A DNA stretch of 64,000 nucleotides from Euphorbia lathyris (lineage: Eukaryota; Streptophyta; Magnoliopsida; Malpighiales; Euphorbiaceae): assembly GCF_963576675.1 (NCBI RefSeq), contig NC_088913.1, positions 75,763,001 through 75,827,000 on the forward strand, in the 5' to 3' direction. The notes under the pieces are model-generated. The model was not told the DNA's origin, searched no databases, and saw only the letters and a list, made by a program, of their open reading frames with translations. Positions 23,458 through 35,794 of this stretch are shown in pieces. Positions within the stretch are counted from its first letter, which is position 1. Every line of letters begins with the position of its first letter. Both the position numbers and the translations under genes were made by a program.

Positions 23458-23690
23458 TTTCTTTTTTGGCTCTCAATACAAAGAAAACGCTACGAATTCT
23501 GCATATTTGAATGCTTTACGGCCTCTAACTAAACGACAAGAAATTTCGTCAAAACGACACCACTATAAATTAAATTTAACAAAAAGTGAACAATTAAAAG
23601 TCACTATATTTCAATGAAAAAAAACTTTTCCTCTTTATTTACTCATCTTAGTGATAATTCTTATATGATGAGTTTAAAGTATGTTTTAAA
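23458..23690. other. Upstream region of the TTI2-like gene
   Basis: Short, AT-rich. It holds the TTI2 5' leader and promoter on the minus strand. No clear TATA box. Confidence 0.35.
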
Positions 23691-23699
23691 TGCAAGTTT

Positions 23700-26345
23700 A
23701 GTTTATGTCCACGCTTTTTTTCAACACTTATGGAAGTTTTAATGTGAGTGACGGTTATCGCAGTTGGAAGAAGTTTCCTATCGATCTTAATGATACTATT
23801 ATTGTTTTGATTTCTAAATCTAACTCGAATTATATGAAAGATTTGAGATCTGTATCCTTATATAATGTATTTTACAAAATTATTGCTAAGATCTTGGCTA
23901 ATATATTTAAAATTGTTTTGCCTGGATATATTTTTGAGAACCAATCTGCATTTATCTCGGATCAGACTATTGTTGATAATATTTTAATTGCTTTTGAGTC
24001 TCTTCGTTATATGAAAAGGAAAATCAGAGGGAATTCAAGGAAAGTGGCTTTAAAAATAAATATGAGAAAAACTTATGATAACGGATTTTTTTTTGGTAGG
24101 CAGTGTTAGTTAGGATGAGGTTAGGATGGGGTTCCATAGTTGTTGGATTCAGTGGATCATGTTATGTGTTGCTACTCTAGAACTCAGTTTCCATAAATGG
24201 TAACTTTGATGAGCTTATTAAACTGGGCGATACATTCGCCAAGGGGACCTTCTTCTTATTTATTTATTTTCTGTGTGGAGGTTCTTTCTAAATTAATTCA
24301 TAAAGCGGAGCTAGATTGAAATTACACGTGTATTCTATATCCAGAGGGGCCCTTCTGTGTCCCATATGACCGTTTCATTTTTTTTAAAGCTACCATGGAG
24401 GAGAGCAGTATTGTGTATGATATCTTTTTTGTATATGAATTTGCTTCTTGTCAAGCTATTAGTCTCCACAATTCTGGGATTTTTTCCAGCTCTAATGTCA
24501 ATACAAAGTCTAGATTAGTTATTTGTAAGTTGCTTAATGTTAGCAGCCATTTGGATACATGGTGCTATTTAGTTCTCCCATCTCTTATTGCGAGGTCTAG
24601 GACTGCAATTTTTAAGTTTTTTTTTTAAAAAATATCGTCTCCGTAAAAGGTTTGGTAATTGGAGCTTTCGTTTTCTTTTATCTACAGGTAAGGAGGCGTT
24701 GCTAAAGTCTATTGCTCAGTCTTTGCCTACTTTTGGTATGAGCACTTTTTTGCTCCTCAATTCTATATGTGAGGAGCTCCATAAAATGATGAACTCTTTT
24801 TAATGGGTTATGAAGAAAGAAGGACATCATAGCGGTTTGACGGTCTTGTCTTTGTCTTAGCAAGGATAAATGGGGTTAGATTTTAAGAATTTTCATATTG
24901 CTCTTCTTGGAAAGGAAGGGTGGAAGTTTGTTACCAATCCATACTTCTTGGTTAGTGATTCAAAGTCAAATATTTTCCTCATGATACTTTCCTTTCCTCT
25001 AAGTTACGCATTAATCCTAGTTTTCTTTGAAGGAGTGTGTGATGTTCTATAAAAGTCCTTTCTCTTAGTTTTCGCCGAAGGATTGGAAATGATCGTTTTA
25101 TTTCCTTTTAGAGTGATCATTTGACTGATAATGAGTCAAACTTTAAGCTGACTTCTCCTATTATCGTTGCTCATGAGGTTGACAAGGTGGCTACGCTCTT
25201 TATTTCAGGTTCTAAAATTTGGAGTCGGGGTAAGATTGATACCTTTTTTTTTTTATTCTGGAGGATGCTAATATGATGGCCAAAATTAATATTTCAGTTC
25301 ATGCCTCAACAAATAAATTGATTTGGCATCATACTAGAGATGATATTTTCACTTCAAAATCTGGTTACCGTACCATCGAAACTAGTAGAAATAACTCAGT
25401 TGTTGTGGATGGTTGGAAGAATACTGGGGCCTAAATCTGCCTTCGAAAATGAAAGTGTTTTGTGGAAATTATGCTCGAATTGTCTCCTTACTTGCTATTT
25501 ATTGACTATGCGTCGCATGAATATTCCAATTATGTGCCCGTTTTTTCAAGTTGATATCGAGCATGCCTACCATCTTTTGGTAGGATGCGCTTTTACTACT
25601 TCGTGCTGAGTTCACATTGGCATTAACATTGATGTCTTCAACCTTGAGTTTCTTAGTGACCGTTTCTTTCATTTTTGTTCGTCCTTGCCTAAAGTTTTTG
25701 TGTGTCGAGCTTCTGTCACTCTTTAGACCATCTGACAGCAAAGGAATAATAGAGTATGGAGTAATAAATTGTTGTCAAATGGGTCTTCAATGGATTTATC
25801 ACTGTGTTTTGTTGATGACTGGAATCTTCATCAGCGGAGGAAGTCTACTATTCATCCTCCCCAATCTAGTTGTGCAGCGTGGTGGGAGAAGCTTGGCCGA
25901 GGTTTCATTAAGTGCAATATCGATGCAGCTATTTTCAACAGAGATAAAAATAATGGAATGGGTGTTGTTCTCCATAGTTCCGATAGAAATTTCATGGTCT
26001 GTTATAGTTCTTGGACTACTGGTGTTATTGATGCTCGTGATGTAGCGGCGTTAGCTTTGCACATGGACATCATTTGGGCCTTCTCTTTTCATTGCCACAC
26101 TATTCTTTTCAAGTGTGCGTTGAAGAAGTTGTTGACTGATCCGATTTTGAAAGCATCATTTAGGACTGTAGGGAATTAGTTAGTAATCTATATAATTGCT
26201 CGATGTTTTTTCTCATTGGATAGCGAATAGGGGTGTTGTTGTTATTGCATAACATGCCCTCTCTGATACCAGCGAGTTTTCTTCATTTTCTATACCTAGT
26301 GGGTTAGTTGATTCTCTTTGTAAGGATCTTGCTATTTTTTAAATA
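23700..26345 (+). pseudogene. Heavily decayed L1-type LINE
   Basis: 5'-truncated ORF2. RT start blocks: DTIIVLISKSNSNYMKDLR, FYKIIAKILANIFK, ENQSAFISDQTIVDNILIAF and KVALKINMRKTYD (23780-24080). Then RT C-terminal KEALLKSIAQSLPTFGMSTF (about 24690), zf-RVT (about 25500-25600), and RNase H KCNIDAAIFNRDKNNGMG (about 25910). Many frameshifts and stops. The end near 26345 has no poly-A tail. Confidence 0.88.
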
Positions 26346-27040
26346 TATATAATGTACATAATTCAGTTAAGTTTTTTTACATATGTTTAATATCAAATCG
26401 AACCAAAATATTAATACGCTTAAAATTATCACCGATTCACACCCCATTTAAAAACAAAATGAACAAAAAAAGATCTAAACGAATTGATTCGGTTATAACT
26501 GAATAATAATAGGTTAGTTACAAAATAATTATGTATGAATTAAATTAAAATTGTCCCATATTCAAAATAAAAATTCTAACTATGTGAAATTTTTATCATT
26601 TTAAACTGAATATAGTAAAAAATATATATATTTTTAAGAGTTAGTTAAATGTTCCTCAAAAAAAGAAAAAGAAAAAAAGAGTTAGTTAAATGTACAATAT
26701 ATATTTTTATGCAAATGTGAAATAAAGGTTGAAATGCAATTTTTGATGTAATTTACTCAATAATAATGCACACCCTTATATAGAAGAGGAAATTATACCA
26801 AAAATCATATTTTAATTTTTATTTACAATTATGAAAATCGTTTTTATGTATTTTATCATTATATGATTTTAAATCTTAAAATATCAGAATATCATAATTT
26901 TATTTTTGTTTTTGTCAAATTTTCAGTTATTAACAAAAATAGTTTTAAGAAAACCTGACATTTAAATAAATTTGTTTAAGGATTTAAAATAATTGTAAAT
27001 AATTTATTAATTCTGACCCCTTATAGAACCACTGAAAAGG
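26346..27040. other. AT-rich intergenic stretch
   Basis: No gene seen. It ends in the promoter region of the trihelix gene. Confidence 0.5.
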
Positions 27041-27046
27041 TCCATA

Positions 27047-27090
27047 GGCCCAGAGATGACAAGCCCATATATGAAGAAGGCGCCACGTCA
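27047..27090. promoter_or_regulatory. Candidate promoter motifs of the trihelix gene
   Basis: A GGCCCA site-II-like motif (27047-27052) and GCCACGTCA (27082-27090), a bZIP-type ACGT core, lie about 175-220 bases before the ATG. Motif matches only. Confidence 0.35.
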
Positions 27091-27264
27091 GATAGAGGAC
27101 AAAATCGTAAATTGGCAAAGAGGGAGAACCATTTTACCCATTTTACTCCTCTCATTTTACTAGCTAACATTTCACCTTATCTCTGAAAAAAAATATCCAT
27201 CTTTGCTGCTGTTACCTTTATCCCTTTTTTTTAAATAAAAAAAATTAAAAAATTACCGTTCATT

Positions 27265-30094
27265 ATGGAACTACTTAACGGCGACCGGCGAAACCCTAAC
27301 GTCACCGATTTCCCTCATCACATATCGCCTTTCCCGGCTACCGACAGCCTTTTAGTCCCTAGTCCAGTTGCTGTGGTTCACTCTTCAGATATAGACCGTC
27401 AAAACTTGCCTCCGCAGAAGCTTCGTCCGATTCGAGCGAGCGGCAGGTCCCCCTCTAGTTCCCATACAAACGATCTTCCGCCGGCGAGTGGTCTCGATGG
27501 AACGCTGGAGAAGTTTGGACTCTTAGTAGACCAGGTTTGCGCGATGAGTGGCGGCGATAGCGAGTATTTCGCGTCGCCAGGGAAAGTGGAGACGGGTGGC
27601 TTTCATGGTTTTGGAGATAATGGGCTTCAGTGTTTGGTGGCGGATTGTTCCACGAGAATCGGGTCGGGTACGGGTGGACAGCATGGGTACCCGAATTGCG
27701 TAGAAGGTTTATTCGAAGATGAATCAAGGTGAGTATTCGTTTTCAAACTGTGTTTACATGTAATATAAATTTAGAATTGAACAATGAGTTAAGAGAATTT
27801 GCATGTATGGTTTATTAGGTTATAGTTTGCTGTTCTTATATAGAGTGAAAAAATTCTTCAATATGCAAAAAGAAGGAAAAAACAAAAGAAAAACTTTTGA
27901 TCTTTAAAGGACACATTACTGGACTGGATGGTATAATATTAGGCAAAACTATTCTTAGTGCTCCTTTGGTTCTTTTTATAGCTCGTTTTTGTTTTTTCAC
28001 TCCAAAAGCTAGAATTTGTTTTGTTTATAGCTATTTCGGAAGAAAAATCAGCTAAGCAGTAGTTATATTAAACAGCTAATAGCGAACAACAAGAACAGCC
28101 GAATTAAACAAACCAAAAGCAATGCACCACGATGATAGTCGTTTTGTTTTTATATAAAATCATTGTTATCTGATGTGTTTGGTTACTTTTACCTTTCTAA
28201 TCAATTGCATTTTGCCACGTTATGTTGTAATCCTTGCCACGTTATGACGTAAGCCGTTATGTCGTAAGCCGTAAAGTTGTAATCTTGCATTTATAAAATC
28301 ATTGCATTATAAAATCAGTTTCTTACAATCTTGCATTATAAAATCATTGTTATGTTTTAATCAATTGCATTTTGCCACGTTTGTTATGTCGTAAGCCGTA
28401 AAGTTGTAATCTTGCCAAGATTTAGTTGAAAGAACAAACAAGTATGCATAAGGTTTGATAATATAATTTCTGCAAAGCTGAATCAAGCATTACTTCAATC
28501 CAAGTACTGGATTGCTTTCCTTTCCAGTTTATTTGTGTGCATATTTTGGGGTTTTGTTTCATCACTTGGAGAAATTCTTTCTGTGGATTATAGGCCACTA
28601 ATTATTTCTTTTGGAACCATTTTAGCTCATGGAATTTTGCTGCATTTCAGTTAACTCGTTTAATGATGATTCGTACTGCATAAATTAATAATTTAAAGCT
28701 TTGATTTAAGTCCTGAGCAAATGCCATGGTGAAAGTATTGCTTTTTCAATGATGTTGATTATTGTGATAGAATTAGGAATTTATTGATCTAACTATCATA
28801 TTTAATACATTAAGTAATATTTTTCATTTGTAGTGTACAGATAAATCTTATAGTTTATAGCTTTAGTTTCGAATTAAATTTTATTTTATTAATTTTTCAC
28901 ACTATAAATGGCAAATATAGACATGAATAGCCTTTTTTCAGTATAATGTTATGAACAATATTCCTTTTGTTGTTTGATTATAATGATAAACAACGTATAT
29001 AGTATTTTTCAGTAAATTTTTCCAAATAGATTGTAGAAAAACCTGCACAACATGTGGGCATCAGTTTTCATATACCTTCTTAAGTCGTTGCACTTTACAT
29101 ACATTTTGCTGCATATGAAGTCGTAATCTTTCCAAGTATGTAATGTATGAGTATGATTTCTGCCAGCAGTAATTGAATCCTAGAACTCGATCTTTTCTTT
29201 TTTATTTAATTTGTGTGCATATTTAGGGGTTTGCTCACTTACTGAGAAAATTTTGTAGTGTATTCTAGTCCATATATTATTTCTTTTAAAACCGTTTCAG
29301 CTAATGAAATTTTGCTGTATTTCAGTTCATCTTCAGGCGATGATTCGTCTGACATCAAGGGAAATGCGAATCGGAAGAGAAAGAGAAAAACAAGGAAAAA
29401 ACTTGAGGACTTCTTGCAAGGTTTGGTGATGAAAGTGATGGATAAGCAAGAGCAGATGCACAAGCAGTTGATAGAAACAATGGAGAGGAGAGAGCGGGAG
29501 AGAATAATTCGAGAAGAAGCTTGGAGACAGCAAGAAAGAGAAAGGATGAAAAGAGAAAAGGAGTTAAGGGCACAAGAAAACGCTCGAAGTCTAGCCCTCA
29601 TTTCCTTCATCGAGAACATGATGGGCCATAAAGTCGAGACTCCTCAATCATTGATGTCGATGATTCCTCTAGTAGAGAACGATGAAGAAAACAACGACAG
29701 CAATATTTCCATTCAAAAGGATTTCAACAGTGACCCGAACAACAAAAGATGGCCAGAAGCTGAAGTACAAGCTCTTATAATGCTACGAGCTGCAATGGAG
29801 CAAAAGTTTCGATCTATGGGCGGAAAATGCACTAACATATGGGATGAGATATCAACTGAAATGTCAAATATGGGCTATACTCGTACTGCAAGGAAGTGTA
29901 AAGAGAAATGGGAGAACATGAACAAGTACTTCAGAAGATCGTGCGGAAGTGGCGGGAAAAAGCGGTATGAAAATAGTAAGACTTGCTCATACTTTCAAGA
30001 ATTGCAAATCTTATACAAAAATGGATTTGTTAATCCAGGAAACGCCTTTGACCATGCAGACATAGAAAATGAGACAAAAGATAGTAATAGTTAA
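27265..30094 (+). CDS. GT-2-type trihelix transcription factor with a single C-terminal trihelix
   Basis: Nuclear DNA-binding protein of 410 aa in two exons, 27265-27728 and 29326-30094 (stop TAA). The junction AAG/GTGAGT...TTTCAG is phase 2. Residues 1-154 are low-complexity and match no trihelix. Residues 171-180 (RKRKRKTRKK) look like a nuclear signal. About 181-256 is the GT-2 central helical block (KQEQMHKQLIETMERRERER, REEAWRQQERERMKREKE). About 296-385 is a trihelix domain starting KRWPEAEVQALIMLR, with IWDEIS, ARKCKEKWENMNKYFRR and CSYFQELQ, which keeps the tryptophans of the fold. Classical GT-2 proteins have two trihelices; here the N-terminal one is absent. It resembles the GTL2/At5g47660 type (recalled). 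The target promoters are unknown. Confidence 0.88.
27957..28125. mobile_element. Possible Tourist-like MITE in the trihelix intron
   Basis: The left end GTGCTCCTTTGGTTCTTTT and the right end in reverse, TGCTTTTGGTTTGTTT, are weakly complementary and resemble Tourist ends. No clear target duplication. Confidence 0.3.
28153..28417. repeat. Intronic direct repeats
   Basis: A unit containing TAAAATCATTGTTAT, AATCAATTGCATTTTGCCAC and GTCGTAAGCCGTAAAGTTG occurs at about 28153-28290 and again at about 28310-28417, with smaller internal repeats of GTAAGCCGT. Confidence 0.7.
28390..28680 (+). repeat. Duplicate of the intron end and start of exon 2 (decoy acceptor)
   Basis: Resembles 29100-29360 in order: TTTGTGTGCATATTT, GAGAAA, ATTATTTCTTTT, then GAAATTTTGCTG(C/T)ATTTCAGTT, and a decayed copy of the exon start (GATGATTCGT) at about 28664. 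The TTTCAG at about 28646-28651 is a potential competing 3' splice site. Confidence 0.65.
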
Positions 30095-31600
30095 GGGTTA
30101 TAACATAACTTAGAAAACTTGTTTTCCTCGTTGTGAAAGCAAGCAATGGTAGGAAAGAAAATCTCGAAAACATATGATTTTTGCATGATTCGGATTTTAT
30201 CTTGTTATACTTTCTAGCAATTGAGATATGCATATTATCTATTGGAAAGAACATGATTTGATTCGACATTGTATGCATATTATCGACGAAAAGTTATATC
30301 TATAAAACCGTTAATTTAGTGAATGGTATAGCTATGTGTTTCTTTTGTTGTTAATTGGTAGATGTTAGTTGACTTTTCTTTCAAATAAATAGGGTTTAAG
30401 TGCTTGTGTGCATGTTTTATTCCGTCCTTTTTTCGGTATTTTGTTATTGTAGCCTTGTGAACAGAAGGCTAAAAAAAGAGAATAATTTACAAAAATAAAT
30501 CATGTTGGTTTTCGGTCATTTCCAAATACATTTCCGTGCTTTCGGTCATTTCAAAATACATTTTGGTTATTGTATTACTTTCATCAATTAGTGTTGATCT
30601 CCTATGTTGATGATGAAGGCATTAGGTAGGGGTTTGATGGTGTCCCCTCGGAGATGTTCTCCCAGGGAAGTAGAATGGTCTTACCATCGGGATCGGGAGT
30701 GGGGAGAGAGACCTAATGTAAGGTCTGGCTGAGGACACTTAGGATAGAAATTGACTCTAAGAGACATGCACCAATATTTTCATCACCACCAAAAGCGTTT
30801 TGTAGATGATTTTCATCCAATCCAAGGTCACTTGAGAATATCCTCATCAGTGTGCACCAAGGTTAACTACTCCATATTCAGCTACCAATTCCCTCCCTAC
30901 ATAATCAAATTCTCATATGAAAATGTTTTTTTAAATAATAATAAATTTTAAAAGAAATAAATAGAAAGATAAAAATACCGTATGATAATTTGACTTTGAC
31001 TATCACGTCAGTTTTTTTAACGCGGTTAGATGTCTTTGCTAACAAAATGAATCTCAATATCTCTGTTTGTCAAATTTTAAAATACGAGACTGTCTTTGAA
31101 AATAGTCGAAACTGTAGAGTTTGCTTTTTGTACTTTCCATATATATATATAAATAAATCATTAGTTTTATGTATCATAGGTTTAAGTTATAATATATCAA
31201 ATTAATTGTTATCTACACACAAATTAATTGTTATATCAAATTAACTGTTCGTCCTTGATGTTAAAATTGAATTATTCAATGTTATAAGACCATGAAAGGA
31301 AAACTAGGAATTAATAGGATATTTTCATTTTTTGTCAATTTAAATGGAAACTAAGGTTAAGTCAAATAAGAATATACATAATTTACTAGTGATCATTCAT
31401 TATTTTTGCTCTTTTGGGTTTTTTTAGAGATTTATTTCAATTAACGAGCCATTATATGTATAGTTTTAGATAAAAATATTATAGTAATTTTCAAATACGG
31501 TTTAAACCAGGCCAGGTATTTAACTATATAGTTGTTATATGAAGCCATAATGTCAAATGTGTTATGAACTTGTTTACTTCGAGCTGAGCTTATCTATTTA
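30095..31600. other. 3' region of the trihelix gene and intergenic stretch
   Basis: No gene recognised. Two short copies of TTTCGGTCATTT with ATACATTT occur around 30513-30565. The rest is AT-rich. Confidence 0.45.
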
Positions 31601-32330
31601 TATTGATTTTGAGCTGTAGAAGTTGATTATGGATCATAGAACGGGTAGGTCACATGTCTCCTATTGATAAGAGAGTGTGAGCTCATGTATCGAGGCATGA
31701 TATCCCTCAAGGTCATTTGACCTGTGATTCTTGGGATGGGAAGTGGTTAACAACTGAATTGTTGATTAGGTCTTGCGATGTTTTTCAAATCAAGCTTTTA
31801 GTACACCATTGTTTGACTGTGTTTTACACAATGAGGAGCTTCATATTCTATCTTCTAAAGGGTAGATTCGGGAATCTGTAGTTTCAAATGACAAGTTTAT
31901 ATTTGCCTGATATCGTTCTTTAGGATGAAAGGATGAAAAAAAGGCATTAGCTTCGATAAGCGGTATCCTTGTCATTTCTTGATAAGCTGTTGGAGAGGAT
32001 TTGAATTATGGTACCTTTTTGGAAATTTATTAGGAAATAGAGGACTGGTAAGGAGGTTGTGCAGGCTCTTGACGTTTGATTTGCCTTTTGTCCAATGCTC
32101 ATAAATGCAACTGTCAGGGCACGTTTTCTTGTGCTTCTAGGAGTATTTCGAGTTGATGGTGGTTTTTTTGTGCGTCGTGTGACATAGTACTGTGTTTTTT
32201 AGGGGTGCATGTCAGAGGAATTTAGTGCCTCTTTAATCATTACTGATAGATAATGACAATGATGGTGCTCGTTTAAAAGGATAAGGTTTTGTTTCGAGGG
32301 TTTTCTTCACTATCTGCTTTCGTTTTTACT
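31601..32330. other. Unclassified stretch of higher GC
   Basis: Base composition is less AT-rich than its surroundings and short open frames occur, but I recognise no domain. It may be a decayed retroelement belonging to the pseudogene at 32400-33810. Confidence 0.3.
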
Positions 32331-32399
32331 TGGTTCTTCATTGACACTTTTCTCGGAAGTAAGTGTTTCTTCTATTTTAACTTTTTCTTTGCTTGCCTC

Positions 32400-33811
32400 T
32401 TTCTGGTTATGCCTCCTAAAAAAACAAAACAAACAAAACCCTAAGAAAAACTCTGAAGTGGATAAGTCTACTGGGAAGAAGTCGGGGAAGGTTTATTTGC
32501 ATGCTGAAGAGCCGTCATCGATGTTGACTGAGGTGAAAATTAGATCGTTCATTGAAGGTTGTCCCGATCTTCAATAGATGGATGTTCATATGCTTCCCCC
32601 AGCTGTCGAGTAGGTACCAGCCGCTAAAGTTCCTTAAGTATTTATACCCAACATGTGGATATAGGGATGTGATTTCCTCTCATGGGAAGTGTGGAGGACA
32701 TTCTGGCAGAATTTGCTCTCAGTGCTTCCTAGATCCCCCCAAACTCCTAAGTGGAGCTACTTGCTTTTACAAATATTTATCACGACTTCAATATCTCGTT
32801 GAACGAAGCCATATTTCGCCGCCTTTGGAGGTCCAAGTTAAGGGTCGTGGATGATCTTATTATTTGGGATATGGATAAGAAACTGATGAATTTCTTGACC
32901 AAGAAGAAGGATAGTTTCAAGGGGTTCAAGATAAAATGGTTTTTGGTTGGCTCCAACAAGGATGATCTTATTCTGGCGGCTTTCCCTAGGTAGTGGGTGG
33001 AGGGAGGAGAGGGTATTGTCTGAGGATGAGGAAAAGGTAGTGGATCAACTTATTTGGCTTGATCTGGCATGTGATTGTGCGGACATGATCCGGATGATAA
33101 AGACATACCTGCCATGTTGTGTAAGGGACCCGAATGGGGTGTTGTAAGTCACTGACACACCCGAGTATGATTAGCTCATTCAGGTGAATTTTACATGTAT
33201 TGTTTTGATTTTACTATATATGTTGCATGTTTTTATCATGTCTAACTCGGATATCTGCATGCATGTTAAGATCTATTGTTGTGTCCTGAGGTGGGTCTGT
33301 CTCGGTAGATAATGCTGCATCAGGGAATGTGCGTGCTACCATGACATAACTAAGGGATCGGACCTTCTGCTCTAATGATGGTCAGACTAGGCCTGTCGTT
33401 AGTGGCAGTGGTGTTAGGACTTGTCTTGATCTCGACGTGCCTTCGTTTAGCCAGGCGGCAACTTCTCTGGCTACTAATTCTTTGATCTTGGAATTTTCTC
33501 CTTCGGGGTCTGAGGTTGTTCCCATCAAGCTTGAAATTGTAGGTGACACTCAGGAGGAGGAGGTGATGATTTGCATGGCTGAGGCGGCTAATGGTCGTAC
33601 AAAGATTTAGCAGCTAAGGGAAGAAGTGGTGGGAGAGTGTCAAAATAACCTATGGTGGAAGGCTGCTTATTCCTTGATGAAGAAGAAGGTCTAGGAGCGG
33701 GAAGATGACTTGCGTAATGAGAGTCGCTCGCATGCAGTGACGCAACAGGCATTGTATAAGGAGTTTTTGAACTCCCAGACTCTTCAGCGTTCCCAGGCTG
33801 ATTTGAGCAGA
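32400..33811 (+). pseudogene. Decayed gypsy-type transposon gag-like ORF
   Basis: Frames read MPPKKTKQTKP, PNMWI, then FLTKKKDSFKGFKIKWFLVG, and a charged C-terminal part, DDLRNESRSHAVTQQALYKE. This fits the plant 'putative gypsy-type transposon' domain (PF04195) followed by a coiled coil. Many stops and frame changes. The family call is by resemblance only. Confidence 0.45.
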
Positions 33812-35008
33812 TGTCTCTTCAATACTTAACTTTAACTCGACTGATATTGCATTTGCTGTCAACAATTACCAATTTGTCCATTGTCCTACTAATGAGCATT
33901 GGAAGAGTGTCAAACAGGTTCGTCGCTATATTCAGGGCACATCTGATTTTAAAATAGTCATGTATGCTAAACCTATAGATCACATTCACTGTTACTCTGA
34001 TAGTGATTGGGAGGTGTCCAAATAACAGAGGATCGACTGTTGCATTCTGTGTTTATCTTAGCACGAGCATTGTTTCCTGGTAGACTCGCAAACAATCCAC
34101 AATTGCTCGATCCTCCACTGAAAGTGAATATAAAGTGGGTGCCAATGTTACAGCTGAACTCCTATAGCTTCAGTCTTCGCTCTCGGACTTGGGATTTCCA
34201 CTCCAGACACTTGTCTAGCTTTGGTGCGACAATGTTGGGGTCATTTATCACACTTCAAATCCGGTGTTTCATGCTCGAACGAAACATGTTAAGCTTGATT
34301 ATCATTTTGTTCCTGAACAAGTTCAATGTAGCCTTCTCAGCGTTCGCTTTATTTCGACTGATGATCAAATTGCGGATAGCCTAACTAGGGATGGCAACAT
34401 GCAGTGTACCCGCGGGTACCCGGCACTACCCGACCCTAATGGGACTACCCGTACCCTGTATAAAAGGGTATGAGATGGGTATGGGATCAAAATCATTACC
34501 CGTTAGGGTAATGGGACGAGTATAGGAATACCCCCTAGGGTACCCGGTACCCGTCATAAAAAAAATTATATTAATAAATATTATTGTTTTTTAGATGTAA
34601 GACATGAAATTTAAACCCAACCATTTATTTTTTAACAACTGAGTGATACCACTAAGCTACTTTATTCTTATTAATTAAAGTTCAATTTATTCAATTTTTA
34701 GATTGATGATTTATTAAATTTATAGTTTGTTAAATTTGTAATATTTTTTATTTATTTATTGATTCTTAACGGCTAAGGGTACCCGCGAATTAAATGGGAA
34801 GGGTATGGGATGCAAAAAGTATACCCGTTAGGGTAATGGGACGGGTACGAGTAATTAAAAAATAAAAGGGTAAGAGTTTGGAAATGACATTACCCGCGGG
34901 TACCCTACCCGTTGCCATCCCTAAGCCTAACCAAGAAGCTTGCAAGTGCCGCTTCACTATGCTTCACTCTCATCTTTTTGTTTGCTTTCGCCATCGGCTT
35001 GAGGGTAG
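33812..35008 (+). pseudogene. Ty1/copia RT-RNase H remnant, split by a MITE
   Basis: Reads SLQYLTLTR, DIAFAVNNYQFVHCPTNEHW and RRYIQGTSDFK, then HCYSDSDWE (RNase H), then ARTKHVKLDYHFVPEQVQ and STDDQIADSLT, the classical end of copia pol. The hAT MITE at 34386-34923 interrupts the last motif; after it the sequence continues with LTKKLASA. Frameshifts and stops elsewhere. A 3' LTR follows at 35009. Confidence 0.85.
34386..34923. mobile_element. hAT-type MITE (538 bp) with perfect 8-bp target duplication
   Basis: Terminal inverted repeats TAGGGATGGCAAC / GTTGCCATCCCTA. AGCCTAAC is duplicated exactly at 34378-34385 and 34924-34931. Subterminal GGGTACCC and TACCCGT words are repeated in both orientations, as in other plant hAT elements. 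No transposase. A fragment of the same family lies at about 56895-57015. Confidence 0.92.
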
Positions 35009-35212
35009 TGTTAGAGATAATTCACAACATTATCTCTTAATTAGAATCTTTATCTAGCTAGTGTTTATATTTGTTTATAACACGTCTTGTCAATCCTAGT
35101 TATACACTAACTCATGTATTCCACTATATATACAACGTTTTAAGCCAATCCTAATCAGGGGAATTCATTAAACACAAATATTTCTCTATCTATCTTCATC
35201 GTATATTCAACA
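35009..35212 (+). mobile_element. 3' LTR (204 bp) of the copia remnant
   Basis: Starts TGTTAGAGATAATTC right after a purine-rich GGCTTGAGGGTAG tract and ends TATTCAACA, so TG...CA with TGTT/AACA ends. TATATATAC at 35125-35133 fits the U3 promoter. No 5' LTR is found in the window. Confidence 0.75.
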
Positions 35213-35785
35213 ATTTGAAGATCATCTATAAAGTCATATGTTTTAGTATGTAAAATTAAAAGTTCTACACCAAAGTGTGAAAGATAATAAAAGTTATACA
35301 CCACGTATATAATTTAACCATGCTACCTGATTTGGTTAGTTATATTACGCGTTTGACATTGCTTTTACGGACTATAAAAACAACTTTTTTTTTAATTAAA
35401 AATAGCTGTTAGTAAATATAAAACTACTTTTTTTTAAACAACTATTTCCCTTGATTAAATTTTATTTTGAAAAAAATAGTCATAATTTTATTTTTGAAAG
35501 GAATAGTTATAACTTTTAATATAACCATATTTCCAAAGAAAATTCCATTATGGACTATGGACACATCAATAGTGTTGACATGTACCTTGAATTATCAAAG
35601 AATTTGGTCATTCATACTGTTAGATCTAATATTATTAAATTTAAATCTTACAATACTTTGAAACTCCACACTAAAATTTTAATAAAGCTAGATCTAAAGG
35701 TGAATGATAAAATTCATTTGGTTATTAGAGTGAATATTACTGATGGGCCCAATATTATTGAATAATACTTACAATATTATCTTCA
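35213..35785. other. AT-rich intergenic stretch, nothing recognised
   Basis: No coding or RNA signal seen. Confidence 0.5.
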
Positions 35786-35794
35786 TATTTATAA

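Noticed and set aside
27455..27727. Minus-strand 90-codon frame over trihelix exon 1
   Set aside because: Shadow of the GC-richer exon; no recognisable protein, and the plus strand has a consistent two-exon gene.
29239..29619. Minus-strand frames over trihelix exon 2
   Set aside because: Ser/Leu/Phe-rich antisense of the Arg/Glu-rich helical block.
30490..30720. Possible small RNA gene or riboswitch between the trihelix gene and the repeat block
   Set aside because: Only a short duplicated word and a locally GC-richer stretch; no conserved structure visible.
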